This document shows positions 27,401 to 35,014 of a DNA stretch of 64,000 nucleotides, one piece after another; the stretch's first letter is position 1; each line of letters begins with the position of its first letter. Position numbers and translations under genes: made by a program. Where the stretch lies: contig NZ_JAHLQC010000001.1 in NCBI RefSeq assembly GCF_018918265.1, forward strand, positions 1 to 64,000, written 5' to 3'. This stretch comes from Falcatimonas sp. MSJ-15 (GTDB lineage: Bacteria > Bacillota > Clostridia > Lachnospirales > Lachnospiraceae). Below the pieces are notes generated by a model. That model worked only from the letters and a program-made list of their open reading frames with translations. It made no database searches and had not been told where the DNA came from.

Positions 27401-28028
27401 ATATATAGCAGAGAATTATGTATATCACTATATATACATATCACCTTCATATTATGAAAGACTGGCAGGAAAAGCACTAAAATTCAATTCAATGGTATTT
27501 AAAGAGAAAGATATATCAACAAGCGAAGAGAAAGAATTATCGTCTAGACTATTAGAAGATGACAGATTAATTGCTGTGCAGTTTGTATCAGGAATAATAG
27601 CTGAATTCAATGAGACAATAGCAAGTATTAATGCAGTTGTTATTGTAATGATTCTTGCAGCAGGAGCATTAGCATTTGTTGTACTTTATAATCTTACTAA
27701 TATTAATATATCAGAGAGAGTAAGAGAGATTGCAACAATCAAAGTGCTTGGATTTTATAATAATGAAGTCAATATGTATATAATAAGAGAGAATATAGTT
27801 CTTACAATAATTGGTATAGTATGTGGAATAATAGCAGGAACATTTCTTGCGAAGTTTATGATACTTACAATTGAAGTTGATGAAGTAATGTTTGGAAGAG
27901 ATATTGAGATTAGCAGTTATATAATAGCAGCTATTCTTACTGCAGTATTCTCATTACTTGTTAATATTGTCATGTCACGCAAGATGAAGAAGATAAGTAT
28001 GGTTGAATCGTTAAAATCAATAGAATAG
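24426..28028 (+). CDS. ABC permease with FtsX domains and a long coiled coil
   Basis: This 1200-residue protein is an FtsX/MacB-type permease in duplicated form. A first membrane helix is at ~18-38, and an extracellular region follows to ~660. Residues ~255-640 of that region are a coiled coil full of Glu, Lys, Gln and Ala. Three helices of the first FtsX unit lie at ~670-785, a helix near 845 opens the second unit, and the last three lie at ~1072-1090, 1122-1145 and 1163-1183. The coiled coil may span the wall or dock a partner. With the ATPase at 23694 it forms one complex. The substrate is unknown. The ribosome binding site is weak. Confidence 0.9.
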   Translation: MKSALKKDLFREIRRTKNRFISIMIIIAMGAGFFAGVKATAPGMEKTAEEYFEKTKLMDFKILSTFGFDDDDIKEIKAIEGVAEVMPGYSIDLLVDDGKKVKVVKALSLGKEDNEEYADMNDVVLKEGRMPRSANECLAEESSSYNIGDIIKANDMSGDTVVSDVLTDKEFTIVGKITSPMYVYYDHGTSSVGDGSIDTYIYIPYTDFTYSRYTEVYVRIDNSDLYGAYTKEYEEALTPVADDIVALGEDRYNIFYNNTMAQIEEAQKKLDTESEAADVKLDGAKEELENARTDITAAVEKLAKGQAEYDSKYAMTKEQFEEADKQIADTKKMLKDSEEKLQSANREYEAGKKAYEDEIAAARQKLDEGWQEYNAGILNLSTSIEQISSGQAQYDEGQAQYNQGEADYASGVTQLEVAKVTADEAQRQIDIALAARDALLKYIPYDSMPDYMKQQVDEFNRQIEQGQKQLEDGRNKIASKEAELAAARQTLDNAKAELEQSKSQLDDARAQIDSARVTLENAKTELDSGEAEFAAKSEEGKQKLDAAYSEIQNGQNELNNGYAQLEAAEKTLADKKKEANIEFDAAKEEIEEGQKQIDDAKKELSEGEKEYNKAVTDAESQIKDGAERIQNARNQVGDLSSGVWYAFTREDNPGYSNLVSDTNRIDAIAAVFPVFFFVVAALVCLTTMSRMVEEQRGQMGTLKALGYSQKQIAFKYFAYATIAGAIGCIIGIAIGLVSLPKIIFSAYSMMYRLPALKMVIPWKSVVVAIILSLVSTSVVTLVTCHRELKEEAAVLMRPKSPKAGKRILLERIRPIWSRMKFSHKVTARNLFRYKARMLMTVFGIAGCSALIVAGFGLQDSIEVIITKQFKEISTYDAIVSLKITGDMNDFDDLNKSMLANDEIESVMFTRQEEIQAYSDAIDNGIATYLVVPQTKELFKDYLHLHKRGETREYELSDDGVIITEKLAAELGLEVGDNIEFEYGDMTCAAKIEYIAENYVYHYIYISPSYYERLAGKALKFNSMVFKEKDISTSEEKELSSRLLEDDRLIAVQFVSGIIAEFNETIASINAVVIVMILAAGALAFVVLYNLTNINISERVREIATIKVLGFYNNEVNMYIIRENIVLTIIGIVCGIIAGTFLAKFMILTIEVDEVMFGRDIEISSYIIAAILTAVFSLLVNIVMSRKMKKISMVESLKSIE

Positions 28029-28035
28029 TAAATAT

Positions 28036-28069
28036 ATGCCTGGTATAGTAATGGATACTTACCAGGCAT
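28036..28069. terminator. Hairpin terminator between convergent genes
   Basis: ATGCCTGGTA (28036-28045) pairs perfectly with TACCAGGCAT (28060-28069) with AT-rich flanks on both sides. Confidence 0.8.
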
Positions 28070-28089
28070 TAGTATTTACTGTGAAGATA

Positions 28090-28458
28090 CTAACGTGACA
28101 CAGACAGAAAACTTCCAACACAGGCAGACATAATACTGATAAACAGAGTTGATATGAGCATAGAAGGTGTCTTTACCGAGCCATTATTCAGTATAAATGA
28201 TACTATAAGAAGTATTACAAAATAAATTGAACCAGATATAGCACTCCATATAATCTTACGTGTAGTTACAAGATGACTGCATATAAGACCGCATATAAGG
28301 CATGACACAATATTGATCAGAGGGATAATAAAACTGACAAAAGAGTTACCTGGATCTGTTTTAAATATAATAAAAGAGAATATTACTATAAGAAGTGCAG
28401 TAAGTAATATGGCAGCAGTCAGAGATTTTATAACAGCAATCAGGTTATTAAAGTTCAT
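28090..28458 (-). CDS. TIGR04086-like four-helix membrane protein
   Basis: This 122-residue protein has four predicted membrane helices at ~10-32, 41-62, 67-90 and 98-118, and no enzyme motifs. Length, topology and the polar GLICSHLVTTRKIIW middle segment resemble the TIGR04086/YrzE family, which has no known function. It stands alone on the minus strand between an operon end and a divergent CBS protein gene. Confidence 0.75.
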   Translation of the reverse strand: MNFNNLIAVIKSLTAAILLTALLIVIFSFIIFKTDPGNSFVSFIIPLINIVSCLICGLICSHLVTTRKIIWSAISGSIYFVILLIVSFILNNGSVKTPSMLISTLFISIMSACVGSFLSVSR

Positions 28459-28545
28459 ATTGTACCTGCATAATTATATTATTTAATATAGTTTATTAAG
28501 AAAAAAATTTTTTAGTACAGATTTTAGATTAATATTTAAAAGATG

Positions 28546-28573
28546 TTGACAAAATAATAGTTGGTGTTATACA
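28546..28573 (+). promoter_or_regulatory. Promoter of the CBS/CNNM protein gene
   Basis: TTGACA (28546-28551), a 16-base spacer, and TATACA (28568-28573) with an extended -10 TG at 28565-28566. Confidence 0.75.
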
Positions 28574-28631
28574 ATTTTACTTACAGTTATTAACAAATAG
28601 ACTGAATAAAATATTTAGGAGATGATTATTT

Positions 28632-29909
28632 TTGGATTCGACGGACGTCATGCAGTTGGTTATAGTTGTGATTCTAATAGGTCTATCAGCATTTTTCTCA
28701 TCAGCTGAGACAGCATTTACAACAGTTAGTAAAATCAGAATCAGAAGTTTGTGCGAAGAAGGTAACAAAAGAGCAATGAAGGTTAATAAGGTTATTGAAG
28801 ATTCCGGTAAGATGTTAAGTGCAATACTTATCGGTAATAATATTGTTAACATAGGAGCTTCATCGCTTGCGACAACACTTGCCATTAATATATGGGGCAG
28901 TTATGCAACAGGTATAGTGACAGGAGTACTTACACTTATAATACTTATTTTTGGTGAGATAACGCCAAAAACACTTGCTACAATACATGCAGAGAAGATT
29001 GCACTTACATATAGCAATATTATATATGGACTTATGTGGGTACTTACACCAGTTATATTTGTTGTTAATAAGTTATCGCTTGGAGTACTTACAATATTTA
29101 GAGTAGATCCAAGTAAGAAGACTAGTACAATAACTGAAACTGAACTTAGAACTATCGTAGATGTGGGACATGAAGAAGGCGTAATTGAGAGTGATGAGAG
29201 AAAGATGATTAATAACGTGTTCGATTTTGGTGACTCACTTGCCAAAGATATTATGGTACCACGAATAGATATGGTTTGCATCAGTAAAGATGATTCTTAT
29301 GAAGAGATATTGTCAGTGTTTAAAAAAGAGAAATATACAAGAATTCCTGTATATGAAGATTCACAGGACAATGTAATTGGTATTCTTAATGTAAAGGATC
29401 TTTTACTATCAGATAATACCAGTGAATTTAATGTTGCTGATATAATGAGAGAACCTTATTTTACATACGAATACAAGAAGACATCAGAACTTCTTGATGA
29501 GATGAAGAAGACATCGAATAACATATCAATAGTGCTTGATGAATATGGAGCAACAGCCGGACTTATAACACTAGAAGATATTCTGGAAGAGATAGTCGGA
29601 GAGATAAGAGATGAATATGATTCAGATGAAGAAGATTCCATACGTAGAATAAAAGATAATGAGTATCTTATTGATGGAATAATGAAACTTGATGATATAA
29701 ATGAAGCTTTGGATACAGAACTTGAATCAGAAGATTATGATTCACTTGGAGGTCTTGTAATAGAGATGCTTGATCATCTTCCGGTAAAAGGAGAGAGCGT
29801 TGAGTATAAGAATTACAGATTTGTAGTTGAAAAGCTTGATAAGAATAGAATAGATAAAGTTCATATGTATATACTTGAAAAAAAGGAAGAAGATGGCGAT
29901 GAAGATTAG
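28632..29909 (+). CDS. CNNM/HlyC-CorC family membrane protein with CBS pair
   Basis: Residues ~5-190 are the CNNM (DUF21) membrane domain. It starts SAFFSSAETAFTTV and holds the conserved GNNIVNIGASSLATTLAI and FGEITPKTLA. Residues ~205-335 hold two CBS domains (DIMVPRIDMVCI, then TRIPVYEDSQDNVIGIL), and ~345-425 are the CorC/HlyC transporter-associated domain. Related proteins act in magnesium or cobalt efflux and ion resistance; the older name 'hemolysin' is not supported. The TTG start at 28632 is preceded by AGGAG at 9 bases. The gene has its own promoter and a terminator that overlaps its last codons. Confidence 0.93.
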   Translation: MDSTDVMQLVIVVILIGLSAFFSSAETAFTTVSKIRIRSLCEEGNKRAMKVNKVIEDSGKMLSAILIGNNIVNIGASSLATTLAINIWGSYATGIVTGVLTLIILIFGEITPKTLATIHAEKIALTYSNIIYGLMWVLTPVIFVVNKLSLGVLTIFRVDPSKKTSTITETELRTIVDVGHEEGVIESDERKMINNVFDFGDSLAKDIMVPRIDMVCISKDDSYEEILSVFKKEKYTRIPVYEDSQDNVIGILNVKDLLLSDNTSEFNVADIMREPYFTYEYKKTSELLDEMKKTSNNISIVLDEYGATAGLITLEDILEEIVGEIRDEYDSDEEDSIRRIKDNEYLIDGIMKLDDINEALDTELESEDYDSLGGLVIEMLDHLPVKGESVEYKNYRFVVEKLDKNRIDKVHMYILEKKEEDGDED

Positions 29910-29926
29910 CCATCTTCTTCCTTTTT
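29885..29926 (+). terminator. Terminator overlapping the end of the CBS protein gene
   Basis: GGAAGAAGATGGC (29885-29897) pairs perfectly with GCCATCTTCTTCC (29909-29921), followed by TTTTT. The 5' arm encodes the last acidic residues and the stop codon lies in the loop. Confidence 0.93.
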
Positions 29927-30025
29927 ATATAATGATTAAGAAGTTAAAAACGTTATTAAATTTTAAGACAAAATCATAAGGCTAGGAGTATTAATTATAT
30001 AGTCTTAATTAGTGCTTTTTTGAAT

Positions 30026-30967
30026 CTATATGGCAGGAACTTCATCAGAAGATTCGATATCAGAATACTCAATTTTAACAGAAATATCCTGATTGTAATT
30101 ACCAAAATGTTTGCCATATATAGTGATTCCACCAGCTTTATGTTCCTGATCAAGAACAGCAAGTTTAAAATGGATATCGCTCTTATAATCAAGATTAAGA
30201 TCTGACATATTCACATCAGATACTTTTTTTCCGTCAACAAAAGTTCCATTATAATTAATTGTTATATTCTTGAGAAGACCATATTGATTAAGTGTAAATG
30301 GCCACCATGAAGGAGTGAAGATACCCTTAACATCACCGAAGTCACCAGGACTTGTCCATTGACCTATGAATTTGTCATTGATATAAAACCCGATATCAGA
30401 AGGCCATTCATTGTTAGTTGATGGAGCTTCTGAGCCTAATTCAAGCATAAAAGACAGAGAATCGACTTTTTGATTAAAAGGCAGAAGATTTGGAATAGGA
30501 TATTCAATATAACCGTTGGTAAACCATAAGATCTCACTATCGAAACGTTCAGGATGTGAAAAATATCGTGGATCGTCAAATTCACCAATAATGTGAGATT
30601 CAGTTGCAAGACCACATGTAGGTGAGACATCGTATGTTGAATATTGACCTACACGAACTGAAGTCTCATAAGCCTTAGATTCTACCTGTGGAATTTCAAT
30701 ATCGATAAGAATTTTATCAAGATTCATACTGCACATTTTTTGATTGCCATGTCCATCTGAATCACTATCGATTTTAATTAGACCACATTCCTCCATTTTT
30801 TTGATATGACTTGTAACAGCACCATTTGTAAGATTAAGACTTGTGGCAATTTCATTCATATTCATTTCCTTATTAATTAACAGGAGCTTAACGATTTCAA
30901 TACGAATCTCAGAGCCAAGAGCCTTAAAAAGATTAAGACCTTCATCAATATTTTTTATATGCAGCAT
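30026..30967 (-). CDS. ArsR-like regulator with ligand domain, paralogue of the GalK-fused one
   Basis: This 313-residue regulator has an N-terminal winged helix (FKALGSEIRIEIVKLLL, then MNEIATSLNLTNGAVTSHIKK) and a ~200-residue C-terminal domain. That domain shares its landmarks with the regulator part of the galK fusion: SPTCG, WPSDIGFYIND, the WW-x-x-NQYG-x-LK segment, and a final HKAGGITIYG block with GNYNQDIS. The start at 30967 has GGAGGATTTT just upstream, though the frame is open to 31024. It is divergent from the SCIFF operon, but whether it controls it is unknown. The shared domain may bind a sugar, by analogy with its gal-linked paralogue. Confidence 0.85.
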   Translation of the reverse strand: MLHIKNIDEGLNLFKALGSEIRIEIVKLLLINKEMNMNEIATSLNLTNGAVTSHIKKMEECGLIKIDSDSDGHGNQKMCSMNLDKILIDIEIPQVESKAYETSVRVGQYSTYDVSPTCGLATESHIIGEFDDPRYFSHPERFDSEILWFTNGYIEYPIPNLLPFNQKVDSLSFMLELGSEAPSTNNEWPSDIGFYINDKFIGQWTSPGDFGDVKGIFTPSWWPFTLNQYGLLKNITINYNGTFVDGKKVSDVNMSDLNLDYKSDIHFKLAVLDQEHKAGGITIYGKHFGNYNQDISVKIEYSDIESSDEVPAI

Positions 30968-31051
30968 AATAAAATCCTCCGTTGTAATTAGTGTGATATA
31001 AGAATAATTTAAACGTGATGGCAATAAAAGTCAAGTTTTAATAAAAATATC

Positions 31052-31080
31052 TTTAAAAAAAATTATTTTCATGTTATAAT
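31052..31080 (+). promoter_or_regulatory. Promoter of the SCIFF operon
   Basis: An extended -10 (TG-T-TATAAT, TATAAT at 31075-31080) lies 17 bases after a weak TTTAAA (31052-31057). A TCAT-N12-ATGA palindrome overlaps the -10. Confidence 0.65.
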
Positions 31081-31114
31081 ATTATGAGTTAATAGTATAA
31101 GGAGGAATCACACC

Positions 31115-31255
31115 ATGAAACATGTAAAAACAATCAATAATAAGACTTTAAAAGATACAATGAAAAAAGGTGGATGTGGCGAATGTCAGACATCTTGCCA
31201 GTCAGCTTGTAAGACATCATGTACAGTTGGTAATCAGTCTTGCGAAAATAACTAA
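31115..31255 (+). CDS. SCIFF ranthipeptide precursor (six Cys in ~45 residues)
   Basis: This 46-residue peptide has six cysteines at 21, 24, 28, 32, 36 and 43. The highly conserved SCIFF wording TLKDTMKKGGCGECQTSCQS is evident, and AC and TSC repeats follow. SCIFF peptides are ribosomally made and receive thioether crosslinks between Cys and neighbouring residues from the radical SAM enzyme encoded next to them. AGGAGG lies 8 bases before the ATG. The peptide precedes the maturase by 79 bases, and a hairpin lies between them. It is the most widespread ribosomal peptide of Clostridia, and its role is still debated. Confidence 0.97.
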   Translation: MKHVKTINNKTLKDTMKKGGCGECQTSCQSACKTSCTVGNQSCENN

Positions 31256-31276
31256 TTAAAGTAATATTAACTGTCA

Positions 31277-31301
31277 AGGCAGTGGCCAAAAGCCACTGCC
31301 T
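31277..31301 (+). terminator. Hairpin between SCIFF and maturase genes (attenuator-like)
   Basis: AGGCAGTGGC (31277-31286) pairs with GCCACTGCCT (31292-31301) around a CAAAA loop. There is no T-run, so it is better read as a processing or partial-attenuation signal that favours the peptide over the enzyme. Confidence 0.7.
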
Positions 31302-31334
31302 ATTAAGTGGCAGAAGTTTGAAAGGGGAACTAAA

Positions 31335-32696
31335 GTGGTTCATTTGTATAAAAATAATGGTTTCAATATAGCAATGGATGTCAACAGCGGTGCTATCCAT
31401 GTTGTTGATGATATTGTATATGATATGATACCTTTATTTGAAAAAGGAAAAACTGTAGACGAAATTACAGAATTATTAAAGGATAGCTATACTATAGAAG
31501 ATGTAAAGGAAGCATATAGTGAGATAGAGGAACTTAAAAATGAAGGACTTTTATTCACAGAAGATATATATGAGCCTTATATAGAAGACGTAACAAAGAA
31601 GAGACAGACAGTAGTTAAAGCATTATGCTTACATATAGCACATGATTGTAATCTTGCATGTAAATATTGTTTTGCAGAAGAAGGTGAATATCATGGAAGA
31701 AGAGCACTTATGTCATTTGAAGTTGGTAAGAAAGCATTAGACTTTTTAGTAGCTAATTCAGGAAGCAGAAGAAATCTTGAAGTCGATTTCTTTGGTGGAG
31801 AACCTCTTATGAATTTTGAAGTTGTTAAGCAGCTTGTTGAATATGGAAGAAGTATAGAAGAAGCTAATAATAAAAAGTTCCGTTTTACACTTACAACTAA
31901 TGGTGTACTCCTTGATGATGATATAATTGAATTTGCTAATAAAGAGATGAGTAATGTAGTTCTCAGTGTTGATGGACGTAAAGAGATTCATGATATGATG
32001 AGACCTACACGTAATCATAAAGGAAGCAGTTATGATATAATAATGCCTAAGTTTAAGAAAGTAGCAGAAAGCCGTAATCAGATGAATTATTATGTAAGAG
32101 GAACATTTACACATAATAATCTTGATTTCTCTAAGGATGTTCTTCATCTTGCAGATCTTGGATACAAACAGATATCAGTAGAGCCTGTAGTTGCAGAGAA
32201 TTCAGAAAGCTATGCTATAAAAGAAGAAGATATACCACAGATACTTGAGCAGTATGATATCATAGCAAAAGAGCTTATAAAACGTAAAAAAGAAGGAAAA
32301 GGATTTAATTTCTTCCACTTTATGATAGATCTTGAAGGTGGTCCATGTGTAGCTAAGAGACTTTCAGGATGTGGTTCAGGAACAGAATATCTGGCTGTTA
32401 CACCTTGGGGTGATTTTTATCCATGTCACCAGTTCGTTGGACAGGAAGAATTTCTTTTAGGTAATGTTGACGAAGGTATAAAGAGAACAGATCTTACAGA
32501 CAAGTTCAAATGCTGTAATGTATATTCTAAAAAAGAATGTAAAGATTGTTTTGCAAAATTCTACTGTAGTGGAGGTTGTGCAGCTAATGCATATAACTTT
32601 ACAGGCGATATTAATGGTTCATATAGTATTGGATGTGAACTACAAAGAAAGAGAGTAGAATGTGCAATAATGATAAAAGCTGCATTGGCAGAATAA
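31335..32696 (+). CDS. SCIFF radical SAM maturase (thioether-forming)
   Basis: This 453-residue enzyme has an N-terminal peptide-recognition-like region (~1-90). The radical SAM core carries C-x-x-x-C-x-x-C in CNLACKYCFAEEGEYHG. The C-terminal SPASM/twitch domain is rich in Cys: CGSGTEYLAV, FYPCHQFVG, CKDCFAKFYCSGGCAANAY. It crosslinks cysteine thiols of the adjacent SCIFF peptide to alpha carbons of acceptor residues. The GTG start at 31335 has AAAGGGG 8 bases upstream. The order SCIFF, maturase, secDF is the classic clostridial arrangement. Confidence 0.96.
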   Translation: MVHLYKNNGFNIAMDVNSGAIHVVDDIVYDMIPLFEKGKTVDEITELLKDSYTIEDVKEAYSEIEELKNEGLLFTEDIYEPYIEDVTKKRQTVVKALCLHIAHDCNLACKYCFAEEGEYHGRRALMSFEVGKKALDFLVANSGSRRNLEVDFFGGEPLMNFEVVKQLVEYGRSIEEANNKKFRFTLTTNGVLLDDDIIEFANKEMSNVVLSVDGRKEIHDMMRPTRNHKGSSYDIIMPKFKKVAESRNQMNYYVRGTFTHNNLDFSKDVLHLADLGYKQISVEPVVAENSESYAIKEEDIPQILEQYDIIAKELIKRKKEGKGFNFFHFMIDLEGGPCVAKRLSGCGSGTEYLAVTPWGDFYPCHQFVGQEEFLLGNVDEGIKRTDLTDKFKCCNVYSKKECKDCFAKFYCSGGCAANAYNFTGDINGSYSIGCELQRKRVECAIMIKAALAE

Positions 32697-32724
32697 AAAC
32701 ATACGAAAGGGAGACAGGAATATA

Positions 32725-34911
32725 ATGAGCAAAAAAGGCAAGAAAATTCTAGAACTAGTTTTGTTTGCAGCCGTATTGATATTCTTTGGTTTTACGGCTC
32801 TTATAGGACTTGGTCCTACAAAGACAGGTAGTGCATCAAACATTAAACTCGGTTTGGATCTTGAAGGCGGGGTAAGTATCTCATACGAAGCTGTTGGTGA
32901 TGTAACATCAAGCGAGATGGCAGATACAGTATACAAACTTCAAAAAAGAGTTGATAATTACAGCACTGAAGCTGTAGTCTACAAGGAAGGCGATAGTAGA
33001 ATTAACGTAGAGATTCCTGGTATTCAGGATGCTAACGCAATCCTTGAAGAACTTGGTAAACCAGGTTCAATTGCATTCTATGATCCGGATAATAATCTAG
33101 TAGTTGATGGTAATTCAATTAAATCAGCAGACGCACAGCAGTACAAAGACCAGTCAACAGGTGCTACTAAATATGCAGTAAGTCTTGTACTTACAGATGA
33201 AGGTGCAGAAAAGTTTGCAGAGGTAACATCAAAGCTTGCTGAGTCATATTCATCAACAGGAACAGTACAGAGAATATCTATTGTATATGATGATCAGGTA
33301 ATCAGTTCACCACAGTGTACAAAAGCAATTACAGGTGGAGATGTAATGATTGATAATATGGAATCATATGATTCAGCTAAAAATCTTGCATCAACAATCA
33401 GAATAGGTTGTCTTCCTGTAGAACTTGAAGAAGTTTCTTCAAAAGTTGTAGGCGCAACATTAGGACAGGATGCTGTTAATACAAGTATTAAAGCCGGTAT
33501 AATCGGTTTTGCACTTGTAGTAGCATTTATGTGTGCAGTATATCTTGTACCAGGTGTAGTAGCATCAATAGCTTTATTATTTTATACAATATTAACAGTA
33601 TTAATACTTAATGCATTTGATATAACACTAACACTTCCGGGTATAGCAGGTATTGTACTTACAATTGGTATGGCAGTAGATGCCAATGTAATTATATTTG
33701 CACGTATCAGAGAAGAGATTGCATCTGGAAAGACAGTAAGAACATCAATTACTAATGGATTTGGTAAAGCATTCTGGGCAATATTCGATGGTAATATAAC
33801 AACACTTATTGCAGCAGTTGTATTATATTTAAAAGGTTCAGGAACAGTAAAAGGTTTTGCACAGACACTTGCAATTGGTATCGTATTATCAATGTTTACA
33901 GCGCTTGTTATATCAAAATTCGTTTTAAATGCATTCTATGAATTAGGATTTAAGGATGCTAAGTTCTATGGAAAAGCAAAAGAAGCAAAGAGCATTGATT
34001 TCTTAAGCAAGAAGAACATATTTTTTGGAGTATCACTTGCAGTTATTATCATAGGATTCGTTGTAATGGGAATCAATGGTTCAAAAGACAAAGGTATATT
34101 AAATTATGGTCTTGATTTTAAAGGTGGTACATCACTTACAGTAACATTTAATGAAGAATATACACAGGAACAGATAGGTACAGAGCTTATACCTGTTATT
34201 CAGGAAGTAATTGGAACTAGTGAACCGGTTCAACAGCAGAAAGTTGACGAATCTAATGGCGTAGTATTTAAGACAAGAACATTGACACTTGAAGAAAGAG
34301 AAAAAGTATATAGTGCATTTGAAGAAAAATATGGTGTAGATGAGACAGCAATAACATCTGAGAATATTAGTGCAACAGTAAGTAATGAGATGAAATCAGA
34401 TGCGATAGTTGCAGTTATTATAGCTACAATTTGTATGCTTCTGTATATCTGGTTCAGATTTAAAGATATCAAATTTGCTACAAGTGCAGTAGTTGCTTTA
34501 CTTCATGATGTATTTGTAGTACTTGCTTTCTATGCAATTGCCAGAGTATCAGTAGGTAACACATTTATTGCATGTATGCTTACAATTGTAGGTTATTCAA
34601 TTAATGCTACAATTGTTATATTTGATAGAATCAGAGAGAATCTCAAAGGTAATACAAAGCCTGAACAGAGAAAAGATTTGGTTAATACAAGTATATCACA
34701 GACATTATCAAGAAGTATTAATACATCACTTACAACATTCATAATGGTAGCAGTATTATATATCTTAGGAGTAACATCAATAAGAGAATTTGCACTTCCA
34801 TTAATGGTAGGTATTGTATGTGGTGCATATTCATCAGTATGTATTACTGGTGCATTATGGTATACAATGTCAGCAATATCAGACAAAAGAAAAGCAAAGG
34901 CAGCAAAATAA
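32725..34911 (+). CDS. secDF: Protein translocase subunit SecDF, fused
   Basis: This 728-residue one-chain SecDF uses the proton motive force to pull secreted proteins across the membrane. The SecD half starts with a membrane helix (12-32) and LGLDLEGGVSISY, followed by the large outer P1 domain. Its membrane bundle holds the AVDANVIIFARIREE motif. The SecF half starts around residue 430, with LDFKGGTSL and the matching NATIVIFDRIRENL motif. It follows the SCIFF maturase by 28 bases and ends before a strong terminator. Confidence 0.96.
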   Translation: MSKKGKKILELVLFAAVLIFFGFTALIGLGPTKTGSASNIKLGLDLEGGVSISYEAVGDVTSSEMADTVYKLQKRVDNYSTEAVVYKEGDSRINVEIPGIQDANAILEELGKPGSIAFYDPDNNLVVDGNSIKSADAQQYKDQSTGATKYAVSLVLTDEGAEKFAEVTSKLAESYSSTGTVQRISIVYDDQVISSPQCTKAITGGDVMIDNMESYDSAKNLASTIRIGCLPVELEEVSSKVVGATLGQDAVNTSIKAGIIGFALVVAFMCAVYLVPGVVASIALLFYTILTVLILNAFDITLTLPGIAGIVLTIGMAVDANVIIFARIREEIASGKTVRTSITNGFGKAFWAIFDGNITTLIAAVVLYLKGSGTVKGFAQTLAIGIVLSMFTALVISKFVLNAFYELGFKDAKFYGKAKEAKSIDFLSKKNIFFGVSLAVIIIGFVVMGINGSKDKGILNYGLDFKGGTSLTVTFNEEYTQEQIGTELIPVIQEVIGTSEPVQQQKVDESNGVVFKTRTLTLEEREKVYSAFEEKYGVDETAITSENISATVSNEMKSDAIVAVIIATICMLLYIWFRFKDIKFATSAVVALLHDVFVVLAFYAIARVSVGNTFIACMLTIVGYSINATIVIFDRIRENLKGNTKPEQRKDLVNTSISQTLSRSINTSLTTFIMVAVLYILGVTSIREFALPLMVGIVCGAYSSVCITGALWYTMSAISDKRKAKAAK

Positions 34912-34934
34912 TATTAATATCTAACTGCATAATG

Positions 34935-34966
34935 AGGGATGCCAGATATAAGTGGCATCCCTTTTT
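34935..34966 (+). terminator. Terminator after secDF
   Basis: AGGGATGCCA (34935-34944) pairs perfectly with TGGCATCCCT (34953-34962), followed by TTTT. Confidence 0.93.
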
Positions 34967-35014
34967 GTGCGATAAAATATCACGCATAGGCAGAACGAAA
35001 TGAGGTTATAAATA

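Noticed and set aside
19756..28028. A classical NRPS cluster
   Set aside because: No multidomain synthetase exists, the ligase resembles fatty-acid ligases more than amino-acid adenylation domains, and the HHxxxDG motif is incomplete.
28632..29909. Hemolysin function for the CNNM/CorC protein
   Set aside because: The name comes from an old annotation. The domains point to ion transport, and no lytic motif is visible.
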